64,000 nucleotides of DNA from an uncultured Bacteroidales bacterium. Its GTDB lineage: Bacteria; Bacteroidota; Bacteroidia; Bacteroidales; Muribaculaceae. The stretch lies in assembly GCA_900544535.1 (NCBI GenBank), contig UQVH01000002.1, positions 62,001 to 126,000 on the forward strand. The letters run 5' to 3'. This document shows positions 1-8,811 of this stretch, in pieces; position 1 is the first letter of the stretch; each line of letters starts with the position of its first letter. The translations under genes were made by a program, and so were the position numbers. The notes under the pieces were generated by a model. It saw nothing but the letters and a program-made list of their open reading frames with translations, was not told the DNA's origin and ran no database searches.

Positions 1-849
1 ACCATTGATGACGATGTCCTCGACAATCTTGAGGAAGTTTTTGTCACATCGGACGTCGGTGTGGACACAACCTTGCGCATTATCGACCGCATTCAGAAAC
101 GTGTGGCCAAAGATAAATACGTCGGATCTTCTGAACTCAACCGTCTGCTATGTGAGGAGATCGCTGATATGCTCGCTGAAAACAGCAATGAATCCTCGCA
201 GGACGATTTCACCGTCCCCGCCTCCCACAAGCCTCATGTGATAATGGTTGTCGGAGTTAACGGAGTAGGGAAGACCACTACCATAGGCAAAATGGCCGCC
301 CAGTTTAAAAAGGCCGGCAACAAAGTGATGCTTGGTGCTGCCGATACATTCCGTGCCGCCGCCATCGAGCAGCTTGAAGAGTGGGGACGTCGCGCCGACG
401 TGCCCGTTGTCAAGCAGAAACTTGGTGCCGACCCGGCTTCCGTAGCTTTCGACACTTTGCAGAGCGCTATCGCCAACAATGCCGATGTCGTCATAATCGA
501 CACAGCCGGACGTCTTCACAATAAAAAAGGGCTTATGGACGAGCTGACTAAGGTCAAGAACGTCATGCAGAAACTCGTTCCCGATGCACCTCACGAAGTG
601 CTTCTGGTGCTTGACGGTTCCACCGGACAGAACGCATTTGAACAGGCCCGTCAGTTCGTTGCCGCTACTCAGGTTAACGAGCTCGCCATTACCAAACTCG
701 ACGGCACGGCAAAGGGCGGCGTCGTCATCGGCATCAGTGATCAGTTCAAAATACCGGTCAAGTACATTGGCCTCGGCGAAGGCATTGAAGACTTGCAGGT
801 CTTCCATAAGAGAGAATTTGTCGAATCACTTTTCGGGGAGAAAAAATAA
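1..849 (+). CDS. ftsY: Signal recognition particle receptor FtsY (5' truncated by window edge)
   Basis: SRP-receptor GTPase that docks ribosome-SRP complexes at the inner membrane for co-translational insertion. The reading frame is open from base 1, so the N-terminus lies outside the window; 282 residues of the NG domain are visible. The GTPase motifs are intact: P-loop GVNGVGKTT (from nt 253), DTAGR (from nt 499) and the guanine-specificity box TKLDG followed by TAKGG (from nt 691). The protein ends shortly after the family's usual C-terminal helix (ESLFGEKK). A GTG at 61 could be mistaken for a start, but the residues coded before it (IDDDVLDNLEEVF) match the normal FtsY N domain, so this is not a short protein. 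rimO follows 20 bp downstream, a common Bacteroidetes arrangement. Confidence 0.97.
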   Translation, partial: TIDDDVLDNLEEVFVTSDVGVDTTLRIIDRIQKRVAKDKYVGSSELNRLLCEEIADMLAENSNESSQDDFTVPASHKPHVIMVVGVNGVGKTTTIGKMAAQFKKAGNKVMLGAADTFRAAAIEQLEEWGRRADVPVVKQKLGADPASVAFDTLQSAIANNADVVIIDTAGRLHNKKGLMDELTKVKNVMQKLVPDAPHEVLLVLDGSTGQNAFEQARQFVAATQVNELAITKLDGTAKGGVVIGISDQFKIPVKYIGLGEGIEDLQVFHKREFVESLFGEKK

Positions 850-869
850 TCTCCCCTTTTGTTTGTAAA

Positions 870-2186
870 ATGGCAAAACAAATTGCAGTCATAACCCTCG
901 GTTGTTCGAAAAATCTTGTCGACTCGGAGCGCCTTATGGTGATGCTCGCAGATGTCGGCTATAAGGTTGTAGACGCTGCTTCCGAAGACTTTCTCGATGC
1001 CGACGGATGGAAAGGTGTGGTTATAAATACCTGCGGATTTATTGGTGATGCCAAAGAAGAATCCGTCAACGAAATCCTCGCCTGGTGTCAGGCCAAGACC
1101 GAGGGGCGCATCGACGCTCTGTATGTGATGGGCTGTCTCTCGCAGCGCTATGCCGACCAGCTTCCGGCTGAAATTCCTGAGGTAGACCGCTGGTACGGCA
1201 AGACAGACTGGTCTCGTTTGGCGGTAGACCTTGCACACCGTTCGCCATCCACCGCTCCCTATGACAGAGTTATCACGACTCCGCGTCATCACGCATATAT
1301 AAAGATCGCCGAGGGGTGCAACCGCTTTTGCGCTTTCTGCGCTATTCCACTCATCACCGGACGCTATAAATCGCGTCCGATAGAGGAGATCGTAGCCGAA
1401 GTGCGTATGCTCGTTGGTCGCGGAGTCCGTGAGTTCAACGTCATCGCTCAGGATCTCACCAATTACGGCAAGGATCTTTACGGCAAAGTCGAGATTGCTC
1501 GGCTTATCGACGAAATGGCGGCGGTCGAGGGCGTAGAATGGATACGTCTGCATTATGCCTATCCCAAGGACTTCCCGCTGGAGCTTCTTGACGTGATGGC
1601 ACGTCGTGACAATGTCTGCAAATACCTTGATATAGCTCTCCAGCACTCTTCCGACAAGGTGCTTGAAAACATGCGGCGCCACATCACCGGTGCCGAAACC
1701 CGAAAACTTCTGGACGAGATACGACGCCGGGTCCCGGGAATCCATATCCGCACCACTCTCATGGTCGGATTTCCAGGTGAAGGAGAGGAGGAATTTACCG
1801 AGCTTCTTGACTTCGTGCGTGAGCAACGCTTTGAGCGCATGGGCGCCTTTGCCTACTGCGAGGAAGAGGATACTTTCGGCGCACGTAATTTCAAGGATTC
1901 GATTCCACAGGAAGTCAAGGAACAGCGTCTCTCGCAGCTCATGGATTTGCAGGAAAAGATTTCGCTTGAAATTCAGGAAGCGAAAGTCGGATCGGAAATG
2001 CGTGTCATCATTGACCGCGAGGAGCCTGAATTTTATATCGGACGCACAGAGTTTGATTCTCCTGAAGTCGATCCCGAAGTTCTGATCGCCAAGACTCAGC
2101 CCTTGGAAAAGGGACGGTTCTATAATGTGAAAATCACCTCGGCTCTTCCGTTTGAACTTATGGCCGAAGTGTGTGACAAGGCTTGA
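870..2186 (+). CDS. rimO: Ribosomal protein S12 methylthiotransferase RimO
   Basis: Radical-SAM enzyme that adds a methylthio group to an aspartate of ribosomal protein S12. The 438-residue length is normal. The N-terminal domain carries the three cysteines of the auxiliary iron-sulfur cluster (C12 in LGCSKN, C55 in NTCGF, C89 in MGCLSQRY). The radical-SAM CxxxCxxC motif is C150/C154/C157 (GCNRFCAFCAIP), followed by the GRYKSR motif, and a TRAM-type RNA-binding domain closes the protein. SKNLVDSE favours RimO over the tRNA methylthiotransferase MiaB. The stop codon (2184-2186) overlaps the region of the next start, suggesting translational coupling to the isochorismate synthase gene although the functions are unrelated. 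Confidence 0.96.
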   Translation: MAKQIAVITLGCSKNLVDSERLMVMLADVGYKVVDAASEDFLDADGWKGVVINTCGFIGDAKEESVNEILAWCQAKTEGRIDALYVMGCLSQRYADQLPAEIPEVDRWYGKTDWSRLAVDLAHRSPSTAPYDRVITTPRHHAYIKIAEGCNRFCAFCAIPLITGRYKSRPIEEIVAEVRMLVGRGVREFNVIAQDLTNYGKDLYGKVEIARLIDEMAAVEGVEWIRLHYAYPKDFPLELLDVMARRDNVCKYLDIALQHSSDKVLENMRRHITGAETRKLLDEIRRRVPGIHIRTTLMVGFPGEGEEEFTELLDFVREQRFERMGAFAYCEEEDTFGARNFKDSIPQEVKEQRLSQLMDLQEKISLEIQEAKVGSEMRVIIDREEPEFYIGRTEFDSPEVDPEVLIAKTQPLEKGRFYNVKITSALPFELMAEVCDKA

Positions 2187-2191
2187 TCCGC

Positions 2192-3364
2192 ATGAAATTC
2201 AGCACTCAGATATCTCAGGCCGTCGACCGTTGTCTGAACGATGCGATTCCGTTTGTGGCTTTCGCTATGCCCGGAGAGCGTGAAATCCGTTTTTACGCAT
2301 CGTTGCCTGATGCTGCACTGCATTCTCCCGCCTTCCGAGACAATGACAGTGACTGCTTTTTCATAAACTTTTTTGACAACGACGAGCCTTACACTGCCGG
2401 AGTCCGTTTCGACATGTCGGCTGAGGACGTTTTGCGCTTCAATGATCCGACCTACCGTCGGCAGACGGTGGGAGAGTCTGCGATACGTCCGCGCATAACA
2501 GCGACTTTCCGTGCGAGCTATCACGCAGCTTTCGCCGCCGTGAAACCGCGTCTGAAAAAAGACGGCGGCAAAGTGGTGCTTTCAAGGCTAAGGGCCATCT
2601 TCACGAAGAAAAATCCGCGCCGTATTGCCGAAGAATACTTCTCGTTGACCGACACGACTTTCCGCTATCTCTGCTATACGCCTGAGACCGGAGTCTGGCT
2701 TGGCTCGACTCCCGAAATACTTCTCGAAAGCGACAGCGCACATGGTTGCGTCCGCACTATGTCATTGGCCGGGACGCGCCCCGCCGATGCCGACGGAGAT
2801 TGGGACGAGAAAAACATCCGCGAGCAGGCCATTGTCACTGACTATATCTGCCGGACACTTCTTGAAGCAGGAATGTCAGTAGAGACTGCGCCTCTAACCG
2901 AACGCCGTTTTCTCAACATCAAGCATCTCTGCACCCCGATCGAAGCACGCGGCGGAGCTGACATCCCCCTGTTGCTTTCGGCCCTCAGCCCGACTCCGGC
3001 CGTCGCAGGTTACCTGCGAGAGCGGGCTCTCGACGAGATTTGCCGAGTTGAAACACATCGCCGTCACTGCTATGGCGGTTATGTAGGGGTGAGAACCGCA
3101 GGCGATTACCATGCCTACGTCAATCTCCGCTGTGCTTTCCTCGCACCGGCGGAATATGACGGCGATTCCGGCTGGCTTGGCAATCTCTATGCAGGAGGAG
3201 GACTTGTAGCTGCTTCGCGGGAAGATGACGAATGGCTCGAAACCGAATCTAAGACCCGCGCCTTGGCCGCTATATTTTTGGGAGCCGATGGAAGTGGCGG
3301 TTGCGAAGGTTCCGGCCTCACTCCTTCCTCAGTCCGATTTCTCTCCGACACTCATCAATGCTGA
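2192..3364 (+). CDS. menF: Isochorismate synthase (chorismate-binding enzyme)
   Basis: Member of the anthranilate synthase I/isochorismate synthase family; it most likely converts chorismate to isochorismate, the first committed step of menaquinone synthesis. The C-terminal chorismate-binding half shows LAGTRP, the EQAIV helix, IEARGGAD, and the VETHRRHCYGGYVG motif of the active site. The N-terminal half is short, as in Bacteroidetes MenF (about 390 residues). I use the ATG at 2192; a TTG at 2183 in the same frame overlaps the rimO stop and would add three residues. A menD gene begins at the far end of this window, 60 kb away, so the men genes are dispersed here. Salicylate or aminodeoxychorismate synthase is possible but less likely, because no partner lyase or amidotransferase is nearby. 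Confidence 0.85.
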   Translation: MKFSTQISQAVDRCLNDAIPFVAFAMPGEREIRFYASLPDAALHSPAFRDNDSDCFFINFFDNDEPYTAGVRFDMSAEDVLRFNDPTYRRQTVGESAIRPRITATFRASYHAAFAAVKPRLKKDGGKVVLSRLRAIFTKKNPRRIAEEYFSLTDTTFRYLCYTPETGVWLGSTPEILLESDSAHGCVRTMSLAGTRPADADGDWDEKNIREQAIVTDYICRTLLEAGMSVETAPLTERRFLNIKHLCTPIEARGGADIPLLLSALSPTPAVAGYLRERALDEICRVETHRRHCYGGYVGVRTAGDYHAYVNLRCAFLAPAEYDGDSGWLGNLYAGGGLVAASREDDEWLETESKTRALAAIFLGADGSGGCEGSGLTPSSVRFLSDTHQC

Positions 3365-3418
3365 TTGCGGACGTTTCCGAAATCAGAATCAAAGAAATCA
3401 ACAACATACCGAAAAGCA

Positions 3419-4789
3419 ATGAAAAAAGGTTCTCCCGTAATTATAATTATCATCGCATTAGCCATTATCGTCATCGTCTCACTGCTTCCGCTGTCCAAGT
3501 GGAGCGGAGGCCGCATCAAGGATTTCAGCCTCGTGAGCGATATATTGAAAGAAGTAGGAATCATGGAGGGTGAGCCGTCATATTCGGAGGCCGAGAACAT
3601 CGATCCGGAATTGCTCAAGGCTGAGCAGGAGGCCGAGGCGCTCCCCTCACCGGAACCCGGAGCGCCGATCGATACGATTATTTCTCCAGTCAAACCCTCT
3701 CGCGTAGGTGACTTGGTGTGTATCGAGGACTATACAACTCTCGGTACAGGTTTTGCCAACTTTAAGGGCGCCATCGCTCAGGGGCGTCTTGCCCGTGTGG
3801 CAGTGGTGGGCGACAGCTATATCGAGGGGGACATTTTCACGCAGGACCTGCGCGAACTCTTTCAGAATGCATATGGCGGCGAAGGGGTGGGATATGTCAA
3901 CATGCACTCCGATTTTCCGGGTTTTCGCCGTTCTGTGAAACAGGGCGGTTCCGGATGGCAGTCATTTTCGGCCAACAAGAAGGCCGACAGACAATATCTC
4001 GACCTTACGGAGCAATATTTCAAGCCTAAAGGCACTGCTGTCTCGAATTATGCCGGAACATCCGCTTTTACCCACACGAAATCATGGTCCCGCTCCCGTT
4101 TTCTTTTCATATCTCCCGACGATATCACAATCAGTGTTAAAACTGATTCCGGAGACTGGGAGGAGCGCAATATATCGGCTTCGGACTCCGTTCAGTGTTT
4201 GGAGATCGCCCAACCGATCTCTGAGTTCGGTCTGAAGACTTCCTCCGCATCTCTTGTCGCACTTGGCGTATGGCTGGACGGCACTTCGGGTGTCAGCGTC
4301 GACTGCATGTCGTCGCGCGGTTTCTCAGGAATCACCCTGACCAAAATTAATCCTAATCTCTGCCATGCGATGGCAAAGGTCATCGACTATGATCTTATTA
4401 TCCTTGAGTTCGGCATCAATGCCATGAGCGCCGGACAGAAAGATTATAGTGTCTACTGCTCGCGTATGGTCGACGTGATCAACCATGTGCGTCTTTGCTA
4501 TCCCCGTGCTGACATCCTTCTGATGGGTGTCGGTGACCGCGGGGAGCGTCGCGGCTCTCAGGTGCGCTCGATGTCCACGGCACCCGCCATGATCTCGGCC
4601 CAGCGCGATGCCGCACGCCGCGCCCACTGTCTCTTCTGGGATACACGCGAGGCCATGGGCGGAGAAGACGCAGTCGTGCAGTGGAGTTCCACGGGATTGA
4701 TGAACAAGGACTATATCCACCTGACCCACAAGGGTGGGGCGCGTCTTGCAGGCGAACTGTTTAACGCTATTCAACATGATCTTAAATGA
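3419..4789 (+). CDS. Membrane-anchored SGNH/GDSL hydrolase-like protein (O-acylation locus, copy 1)
   Basis: A 456-residue protein with one N-terminal membrane segment (about residues 5-22, a run of Ile/Val/Ala after MKKGSP) that looks like an uncleaved anchor, placing the rest in the periplasm. The catalytic domain has the SGNH blocks: GDS with nucleophile S133, an EFGINAM segment supplying the oxyanion Asn, and D431-x-x-H434 in DYIHLTHKGG. A Pro/Glu-rich linker (about residues 55-85) separates anchor and domain. I start at the ATG at 3419; a TTG at 3365 would add 18 residues that spoil the signal anchor. The stop overlaps the next SGNH gene as ATGA, and an MBOAT acyltransferase follows, so the likely role is acyl transfer to, or removal from, an envelope polymer. 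The substrate is unknown. Confidence 0.8.
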   Translation: MKKGSPVIIIIIALAIIVIVSLLPLSKWSGGRIKDFSLVSDILKEVGIMEGEPSYSEAENIDPELLKAEQEAEALPSPEPGAPIDTIISPVKPSRVGDLVCIEDYTTLGTGFANFKGAIAQGRLARVAVVGDSYIEGDIFTQDLRELFQNAYGGEGVGYVNMHSDFPGFRRSVKQGGSGWQSFSANKKADRQYLDLTEQYFKPKGTAVSNYAGTSAFTHTKSWSRSRFLFISPDDITISVKTDSGDWEERNISASDSVQCLEIAQPISEFGLKTSSASLVALGVWLDGTSGVSVDCMSSRGFSGITLTKINPNLCHAMAKVIDYDLIILEFGINAMSAGQKDYSVYCSRMVDVINHVRLCYPRADILLMGVGDRGERRGSQVRSMSTAPAMISAQRDAARRAHCLFWDTREAMGGEDAVVQWSSTGLMNKDYIHLTHKGGARLAGELFNAIQHDLK

Positions 4790-6168
4790 AAACACTTTAT
4801 AAATCTCTCTTCCCGTTGGCCTTTGTGGCACTTCCTTTCACGGTAGCAGGCCAGCAACCGGCCGATGATCCCTCGGATGTCACCGAGATCACCGAGGCTG
4901 ACGAAGAATACGACATGTCTGTCCGCGAGAATCCGGTTATTATACCCGATGAGGCGGATGATATTGACATTCCGGTCCCGTCATTCATCAAGCGCAATGC
5001 CAACCACATTATATATAATGGTGCGGACTGGTCCAAACTGCGCACCGCATTCGAAGGAAGCAAACTTTCGCCTGTCTCGATTGTGCATATCGGTGACAGT
5101 CATGTGCAGGCCGACATAAATACAGGTACCACGCGTGAACTGCTGCAATATGATTTCGGCAATGCCGGTCGCGGCCTGATAGCCCCGCTCCGGATATGCG
5201 GCACCAACCAGCCAAAGGATTACGTGTTTCAGAGCCGTAATTCCTGGAATGCGGTCAAACTGATGAATCGTTCCTGGGCCCAGACGGTCGGTTTTACCGG
5301 CACATCCATACGCCCGTCAAGTTCATCAAGCGAACTGACGATAGGTACTTTCGATACGGATGACTACAATCCTTTCTCTTCGGCCACAATTTTCCATAAT
5401 GGCAAACTGACTGTAAAGGAGGTTACAGACGAAAATGGCAACAAGGTTCATTTCCGTGCAGTGCCTTCACGCGACTATACGCAAATCATCCTTGCCTCTC
5501 TCGCTACGAAGATCAATGTCTCTTTTGCCTCGGCCGGTGATCTTACAGTCTATGGCGCGTCGCTTTCCGGGGACCGTCCCGGAGTCTTTTACCATGCTAT
5601 CGGTAACAACGGTGCAACCTACGATTCATATAACCGTATCGGAAATGTCGGCGTCGGCATAAACCCTTTGCAACCCGACCTTGTTATTATTTCGCTGGGC
5701 ACTAATGAAGCTTTCGGCCGTAGAGTAGATGCTTCTGCCTTCACACGGTCGATTGACCGTCTTGTGAAAAACATCAAGGCTGCCAACCCTCAAGCTTTGC
5801 TCCTGCTTACAACCCCCATGGAGTGTCATCGCAGTGTTTCGACAACCAAAAAGGTAAGAGTCCGTCAAAAAAGACGCAAAGGACGCAGAGCCACATACCG
5901 GACGGTCAGCAAAACTACACGGAGCTATGCAGTAAACACTAATATAGCACCACTCCGTCAGGCTATACTCGATTATGGCAAAAATAACGGAATAGCCGTC
6001 TATGACTGGTATGAAGTGGCGGGTGGAAGCGGTGCAAGCAGCTCTTGGATCAGCGCGAGTCTGTTTGCCAAAGATCGTGTCCATCACACCCACAAGGGCT
6101 ATAACCTTCAGGGCCGTCTCATCTATGACGCTCTGATGGACGCTCTCCGTGAACAGCCTGCCAACTGA
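4786..6168 (+). CDS. Exported SGNH/GDSL hydrolase-like protein (O-acylation locus, copy 2)
   Basis: A 460-residue exported protein with a Sec signal peptide (residues 1 to about 22, ending VAG before QQP). An acidic, Asp/Glu-rich N-terminal segment (about 25-65) precedes the SGNH domain: HIGDSH with nucleophile S105, SLGTNEAF as the GxN block, and D430-x-x-H433 in DRVHHTHKGY. The triad is complete, so it should be catalytic. It shares the unusual H-x-T-H-K-G ending of the catalytic block with the preceding protein, suggesting the two are distant paralogues. An Arg/Lys-rich insertion (residues about 355-378) is unusual in an exported enzyme and could contact a polyanionic polymer (inference). 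The start overlaps the upstream stop by ATGA, so the two are translationally coupled. Confidence 0.8.
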   Translation: MKTLYKSLFPLAFVALPFTVAGQQPADDPSDVTEITEADEEYDMSVRENPVIIPDEADDIDIPVPSFIKRNANHIIYNGADWSKLRTAFEGSKLSPVSIVHIGDSHVQADINTGTTRELLQYDFGNAGRGLIAPLRICGTNQPKDYVFQSRNSWNAVKLMNRSWAQTVGFTGTSIRPSSSSSELTIGTFDTDDYNPFSSATIFHNGKLTVKEVTDENGNKVHFRAVPSRDYTQIILASLATKINVSFASAGDLTVYGASLSGDRPGVFYHAIGNNGATYDSYNRIGNVGVGINPLQPDLVIISLGTNEAFGRRVDASAFTRSIDRLVKNIKAANPQALLLLTTPMECHRSVSTTKKVRVRQKRRKGRRATYRTVSKTTRSYAVNTNIAPLRQAILDYGKNNGIAVYDWYEVAGGSGASSSWISASLFAKDRVHHTHKGYNLQGRLIYDALMDALREQPAN

Positions 6169-6201
6169 TCCGGGATATCTCTGCCTCTCTCCACAAAATA
6201 T

Positions 6202-6233
6202 TTTGATATTGTAATTCTAACACATTATCTTTT
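6202..6233 (+). promoter_or_regulatory. Candidate Bacteroidetes promoter before the MBOAT gene
   Basis: TTTG at 6202-6205, a 20-bp spacer, then TATCTTTT at 6226-6233, one base from the TAnnTTTG -7 consensus. It lies in the 75-bp gap after the second SGNH gene. If used, transcription would start almost on the TTG at 6244, so either the message is nearly leaderless or translation starts further in. Confidence 0.35.
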
Positions 6234-6243
6234 TTCTACAACG

Positions 6244-7851
6244 TTGGAATCTATTGCGACATTGTTTGGCGAGTTGCACCGGGTGGTCTCTTCACTGTCT
6301 GACCGCCTGAACATAGACCTTGATAGAGTGGCGGATGTATTGCGCTATGATCCGATGCAGCCGCTATTGTTCAATACCGGGCTCTTTCTGATTCTTTTTG
6401 CGGCGTTTCTCTGCGTTTACCGTTTAGTGCGCGGAGTGCGCGTGTTGAGAATGGCGCTTGTAATCCTTTTTTCGCTCTATTTCTACTACAAGTCATCCGG
6501 ACTTTCCTGTCTCATACTTCTCGGAGTCTGTGTCAGTGACTGGTTGCTCGGTCTTGCCATGGGTAAGGCTTCCTCGCTATCCCGTGGCTCCGATGTGTTC
6601 CGCCGTCTGATCGTCTTTGTCAATGTCGCCGTAAATGTGGGGATGCTGGCTTATTTCAAATATTTCCACCTGATTGTCGACACTCTGTCCAATTTCATGA
6701 CGATGGACATCAGTGTCGAAGCCATTCTTCTTCCTGCCGGTATCTCTTTCTTCACCTTCCGCTCGATCAGCTATATTGTCGATCTTTATCGCGGTGAGCT
6801 TAGTCCCTGCCCTAATCTTCTTGACTATATCTTCTTCCTCACTTTCTTCCCGCCTTTGCTTGCCGGCCCCGTAGTGAGAGCCAAGGATATGCTTCCGCAG
6901 GTTTATTCCAATCCGATTGCAAACCGAGAAATGACTTCCGAAGGAATCTGGCTTATAATAACCGGCCTGATAAAGAAAGTTGTGATTGCCGATTTTATCA
7001 GCGGCAATTTCGTCGAGCGTGTTTTTGACAATCCGTCTCTTTACAGCGGTTTTGAGAATCTCATGGCGACTTTCGGATTTACCGTTCAGCTCTACTGCGA
7101 TTTTTCAGGTTACAGTGACATGGCTATCGGCATAGCCCTTCTTCTCGGCTATCGGTTCAGGGAGAACTTCAACGCTCCTTTCAAGGCTCAGAATCCGACC
7201 GAGTTCTGGCACCGCTGGCACATCTCGCTCTCGACATGGCTGCGTGACTATGTCTATATTCCTCTTGGCGGAAACCGCTGTTCTCGTCCTCGAATGTATT
7301 TCAACCAGTTCGCCACAATGGTCATCGGTGGCCTCTGGCACGGTGCCTCGTGGATGTATGTCATCTGGGGCGCTATCCACGGCGGTCTGCTTGTCGTCCA
7401 CAAAATGTATCGCCGTGTTATCTCGCAGACTGCTTCCGGAGCTGTTGTCACCGATGGAGGAGAGGTAGTCATGCTCAAAGGTGCCCGACAGACTCTGTCA
7501 CGATGGATGCGTCCTGTCAATATGATCGTGACATTTGTACTCGTCTCGTTGACATTCATGTTTTTCCGCGCACCTTCAATGGAAGATGTCGCTATGATGT
7601 GGCATCAGATCCTTTTTGATTTTCATCTTTCCGTCGCTCCTCAGTTTGTCGAAAGCTATCTTACGATTGTCCTGCTGATGGTTGCGGGCTATGTCATCCA
7701 CGTTTCTCCTTCGAGTCTGACCGGCAGGGTCCGCTCGGCCTTTGAGTCGAGTCCGGTCATCTGTCAGGCGATAATTCTTGCTGTGGTTATCCTTGTTGTC
7801 ATACTGGTGCGTCAGAGCGATATAGTACCATTCATTTATCTTCAATATTGA
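6244..7851 (+). CDS. MBOAT family O-acyltransferase (AlgI-like)
   Basis: Polytopic membrane-bound O-acyltransferase of 535 residues that should pass acyl groups, usually acetyl, across the inner membrane for modification of an envelope glycan. The family's signature stretches are clear: NPTEFWHRWHISLSTWL followed by RDYVYIPLGGNR (H323), and GLWHGASW with the near-invariant active-site H366. Multiple hydrophobic helices flank them, and LPAGISFFTFRSISY is the usual first cytoplasmic block. The start is a TTG at 6244; the next in-frame ATG (6355) would remove 37 residues before the first clear membrane helix, so either is possible. It sits between SGNH genes 2 and 3, only 6 bp before the latter, as in alginate and peptidoglycan O-acetylation loci. 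No alginate or capsule synthesis genes are nearby, so the acceptor cannot be named. Confidence 0.93.
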   Translation: MESIATLFGELHRVVSSLSDRLNIDLDRVADVLRYDPMQPLLFNTGLFLILFAAFLCVYRLVRGVRVLRMALVILFSLYFYYKSSGLSCLILLGVCVSDWLLGLAMGKASSLSRGSDVFRRLIVFVNVAVNVGMLAYFKYFHLIVDTLSNFMTMDISVEAILLPAGISFFTFRSISYIVDLYRGELSPCPNLLDYIFFLTFFPPLLAGPVVRAKDMLPQVYSNPIANREMTSEGIWLIITGLIKKVVIADFISGNFVERVFDNPSLYSGFENLMATFGFTVQLYCDFSGYSDMAIGIALLLGYRFRENFNAPFKAQNPTEFWHRWHISLSTWLRDYVYIPLGGNRCSRPRMYFNQFATMVIGGLWHGASWMYVIWGAIHGGLLVVHKMYRRVISQTASGAVVTDGGEVVMLKGARQTLSRWMRPVNMIVTFVLVSLTFMFFRAPSMEDVAMMWHQILFDFHLSVAPQFVESYLTIVLLMVAGYVIHVSPSSLTGRVRSAFESSPVICQAIILAVVILVVILVRQSDIVPFIYLQY

Positions 7852-7857
7852 TCTGTT

Positions 7858-8694
7858 ATGCGAATTTTAGGACTTGGCCTGATCGCCGCTGTTGCTCTCG
7901 GTCTTGTTTCGCAGGATTTGTCGGCACAGCTGCCGGCTCCTGTTGTCGTCACTCCTGAGATGAAAACCCTTGGCTCCCAGTGGGACGGCTGTGAGGTCGG
8001 TTTTCTCGGAGATTCCATGAGTACTCTTTGCGATACTGCTGTCAACAAGCGTTTCTACGATTATCTTCACAATCTTCTCGGCCTGACCCCGCATGTTTAT
8101 GCCCGTTCGGGATGGCAGTATAAAAATCTTCTTGGCGAAGTTGACAAAATGAAGAGCGCTCATCCCGATGTCAGCGCTGTGATGGTATGGGCCGGGACCA
8201 ACGACTACAACCATAGTTGCCCGATAGGGGAGTTCTTTACCGAATCATCCGGAGAGGTGAATGCCAATGGCCAGACCGTAACCCGGCGTCGCCGTTGCAT
8301 GGTCATGTCCGATTCGACCTTCTGTGGACGAATCAATCTGCTACTCTCGAAACTTAAAGAGACCTTCCCTGATCGTCAGATCATACTTTTGACACCGATT
8401 CATCGCGGTTTCGCACGTTTCCGCGACAACAATGTGCAACCTTCCGAGGAATACGCCAATGCACTCGGATACTATATCGATGACTACGTCCGTACCATCC
8501 GCGAAGCAGGCGATGTATGGAGTGTGCCTGTCATTGACCTCTATTCGTTGAGCGGACTCTATCCAGCGGGAGAATTTCACAGTATCTATATTCAGAAACC
8601 TGATACAGACCGGCTCCACCCCAACACTCTCGGCCACTTCCGTCTCGCCCGCACCCTCCAGTACCAGCTCCTTGCCTTACCATCCAAATTCTGA
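7858..8694 (+). CDS. Exported SGNH/GDSL hydrolase (O-acylation locus, copy 3)
   Basis: A compact 278-residue SGNH hydrolase with a Sec signal peptide (about residues 1-23, ending LSA before QLP). It has all catalytic blocks: FLGDSMS with nucleophile S53, VWAGTNDYNH, and D251-x-x-H254 in DRLHPN. It resembles stand-alone esterases or acetyl-xylan-esterase-like enzymes more than the two larger SGNH proteins upstream and is probably from a different subfamily. It starts 6 bp after the MBOAT stop, so co-translation with the acyltransferase is likely. A deacylase that trims or recycles the modification, or a second transferase, are both compatible with the sequence. Confidence 0.85.
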   Translation: MRILGLGLIAAVALGLVSQDLSAQLPAPVVVTPEMKTLGSQWDGCEVGFLGDSMSTLCDTAVNKRFYDYLHNLLGLTPHVYARSGWQYKNLLGEVDKMKSAHPDVSAVMVWAGTNDYNHSCPIGEFFTESSGEVNANGQTVTRRRRCMVMSDSTFCGRINLLLSKLKETFPDRQIILLTPIHRGFARFRDNNVQPSEEYANALGYYIDDYVRTIREAGDVWSVPVIDLYSLSGLYPAGEFHSIYIQKPDTDRLHPNTLGHFRLARTLQYQLLALPSKF

Positions 8695-8739
8695 CATAGA
8701 GTAATTTTGGGCAAGTGCAGTAAATTTTGCTGTGAAAAG

Positions 8740-8771
8740 TTCGGCAGGTTCTGAAAAATAGTGTAACTTTG
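8740..8771 (+). promoter_or_regulatory. Candidate promoter for the DUF4301 gene
   Basis: An exact -7 element TAACTTTG (8764-8771) with a degenerate -33 element TTCG (8740-8743) 20 bp upstream. It lies in the 117-bp gap before the DUF4301 gene, giving a leader of roughly 35 nt. A second TAnnTTTG match, TAATTTTG at 8702-8709, has no -33 partner. Confidence 0.5.
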
Positions 8772-8811
8772 GGTTGTAAAAAATTCTAACCCCCTAACAC
8801 CACGTAAAACT

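Noticed and set aside
741..1826. A 361-codon open frame antisense to rimO
   Set aside because: It is a mirror of a strong radical-SAM gene with all motifs; the antisense product has no recognisable domain and no promoter. Codon bias with few stop-complement codons explains it.
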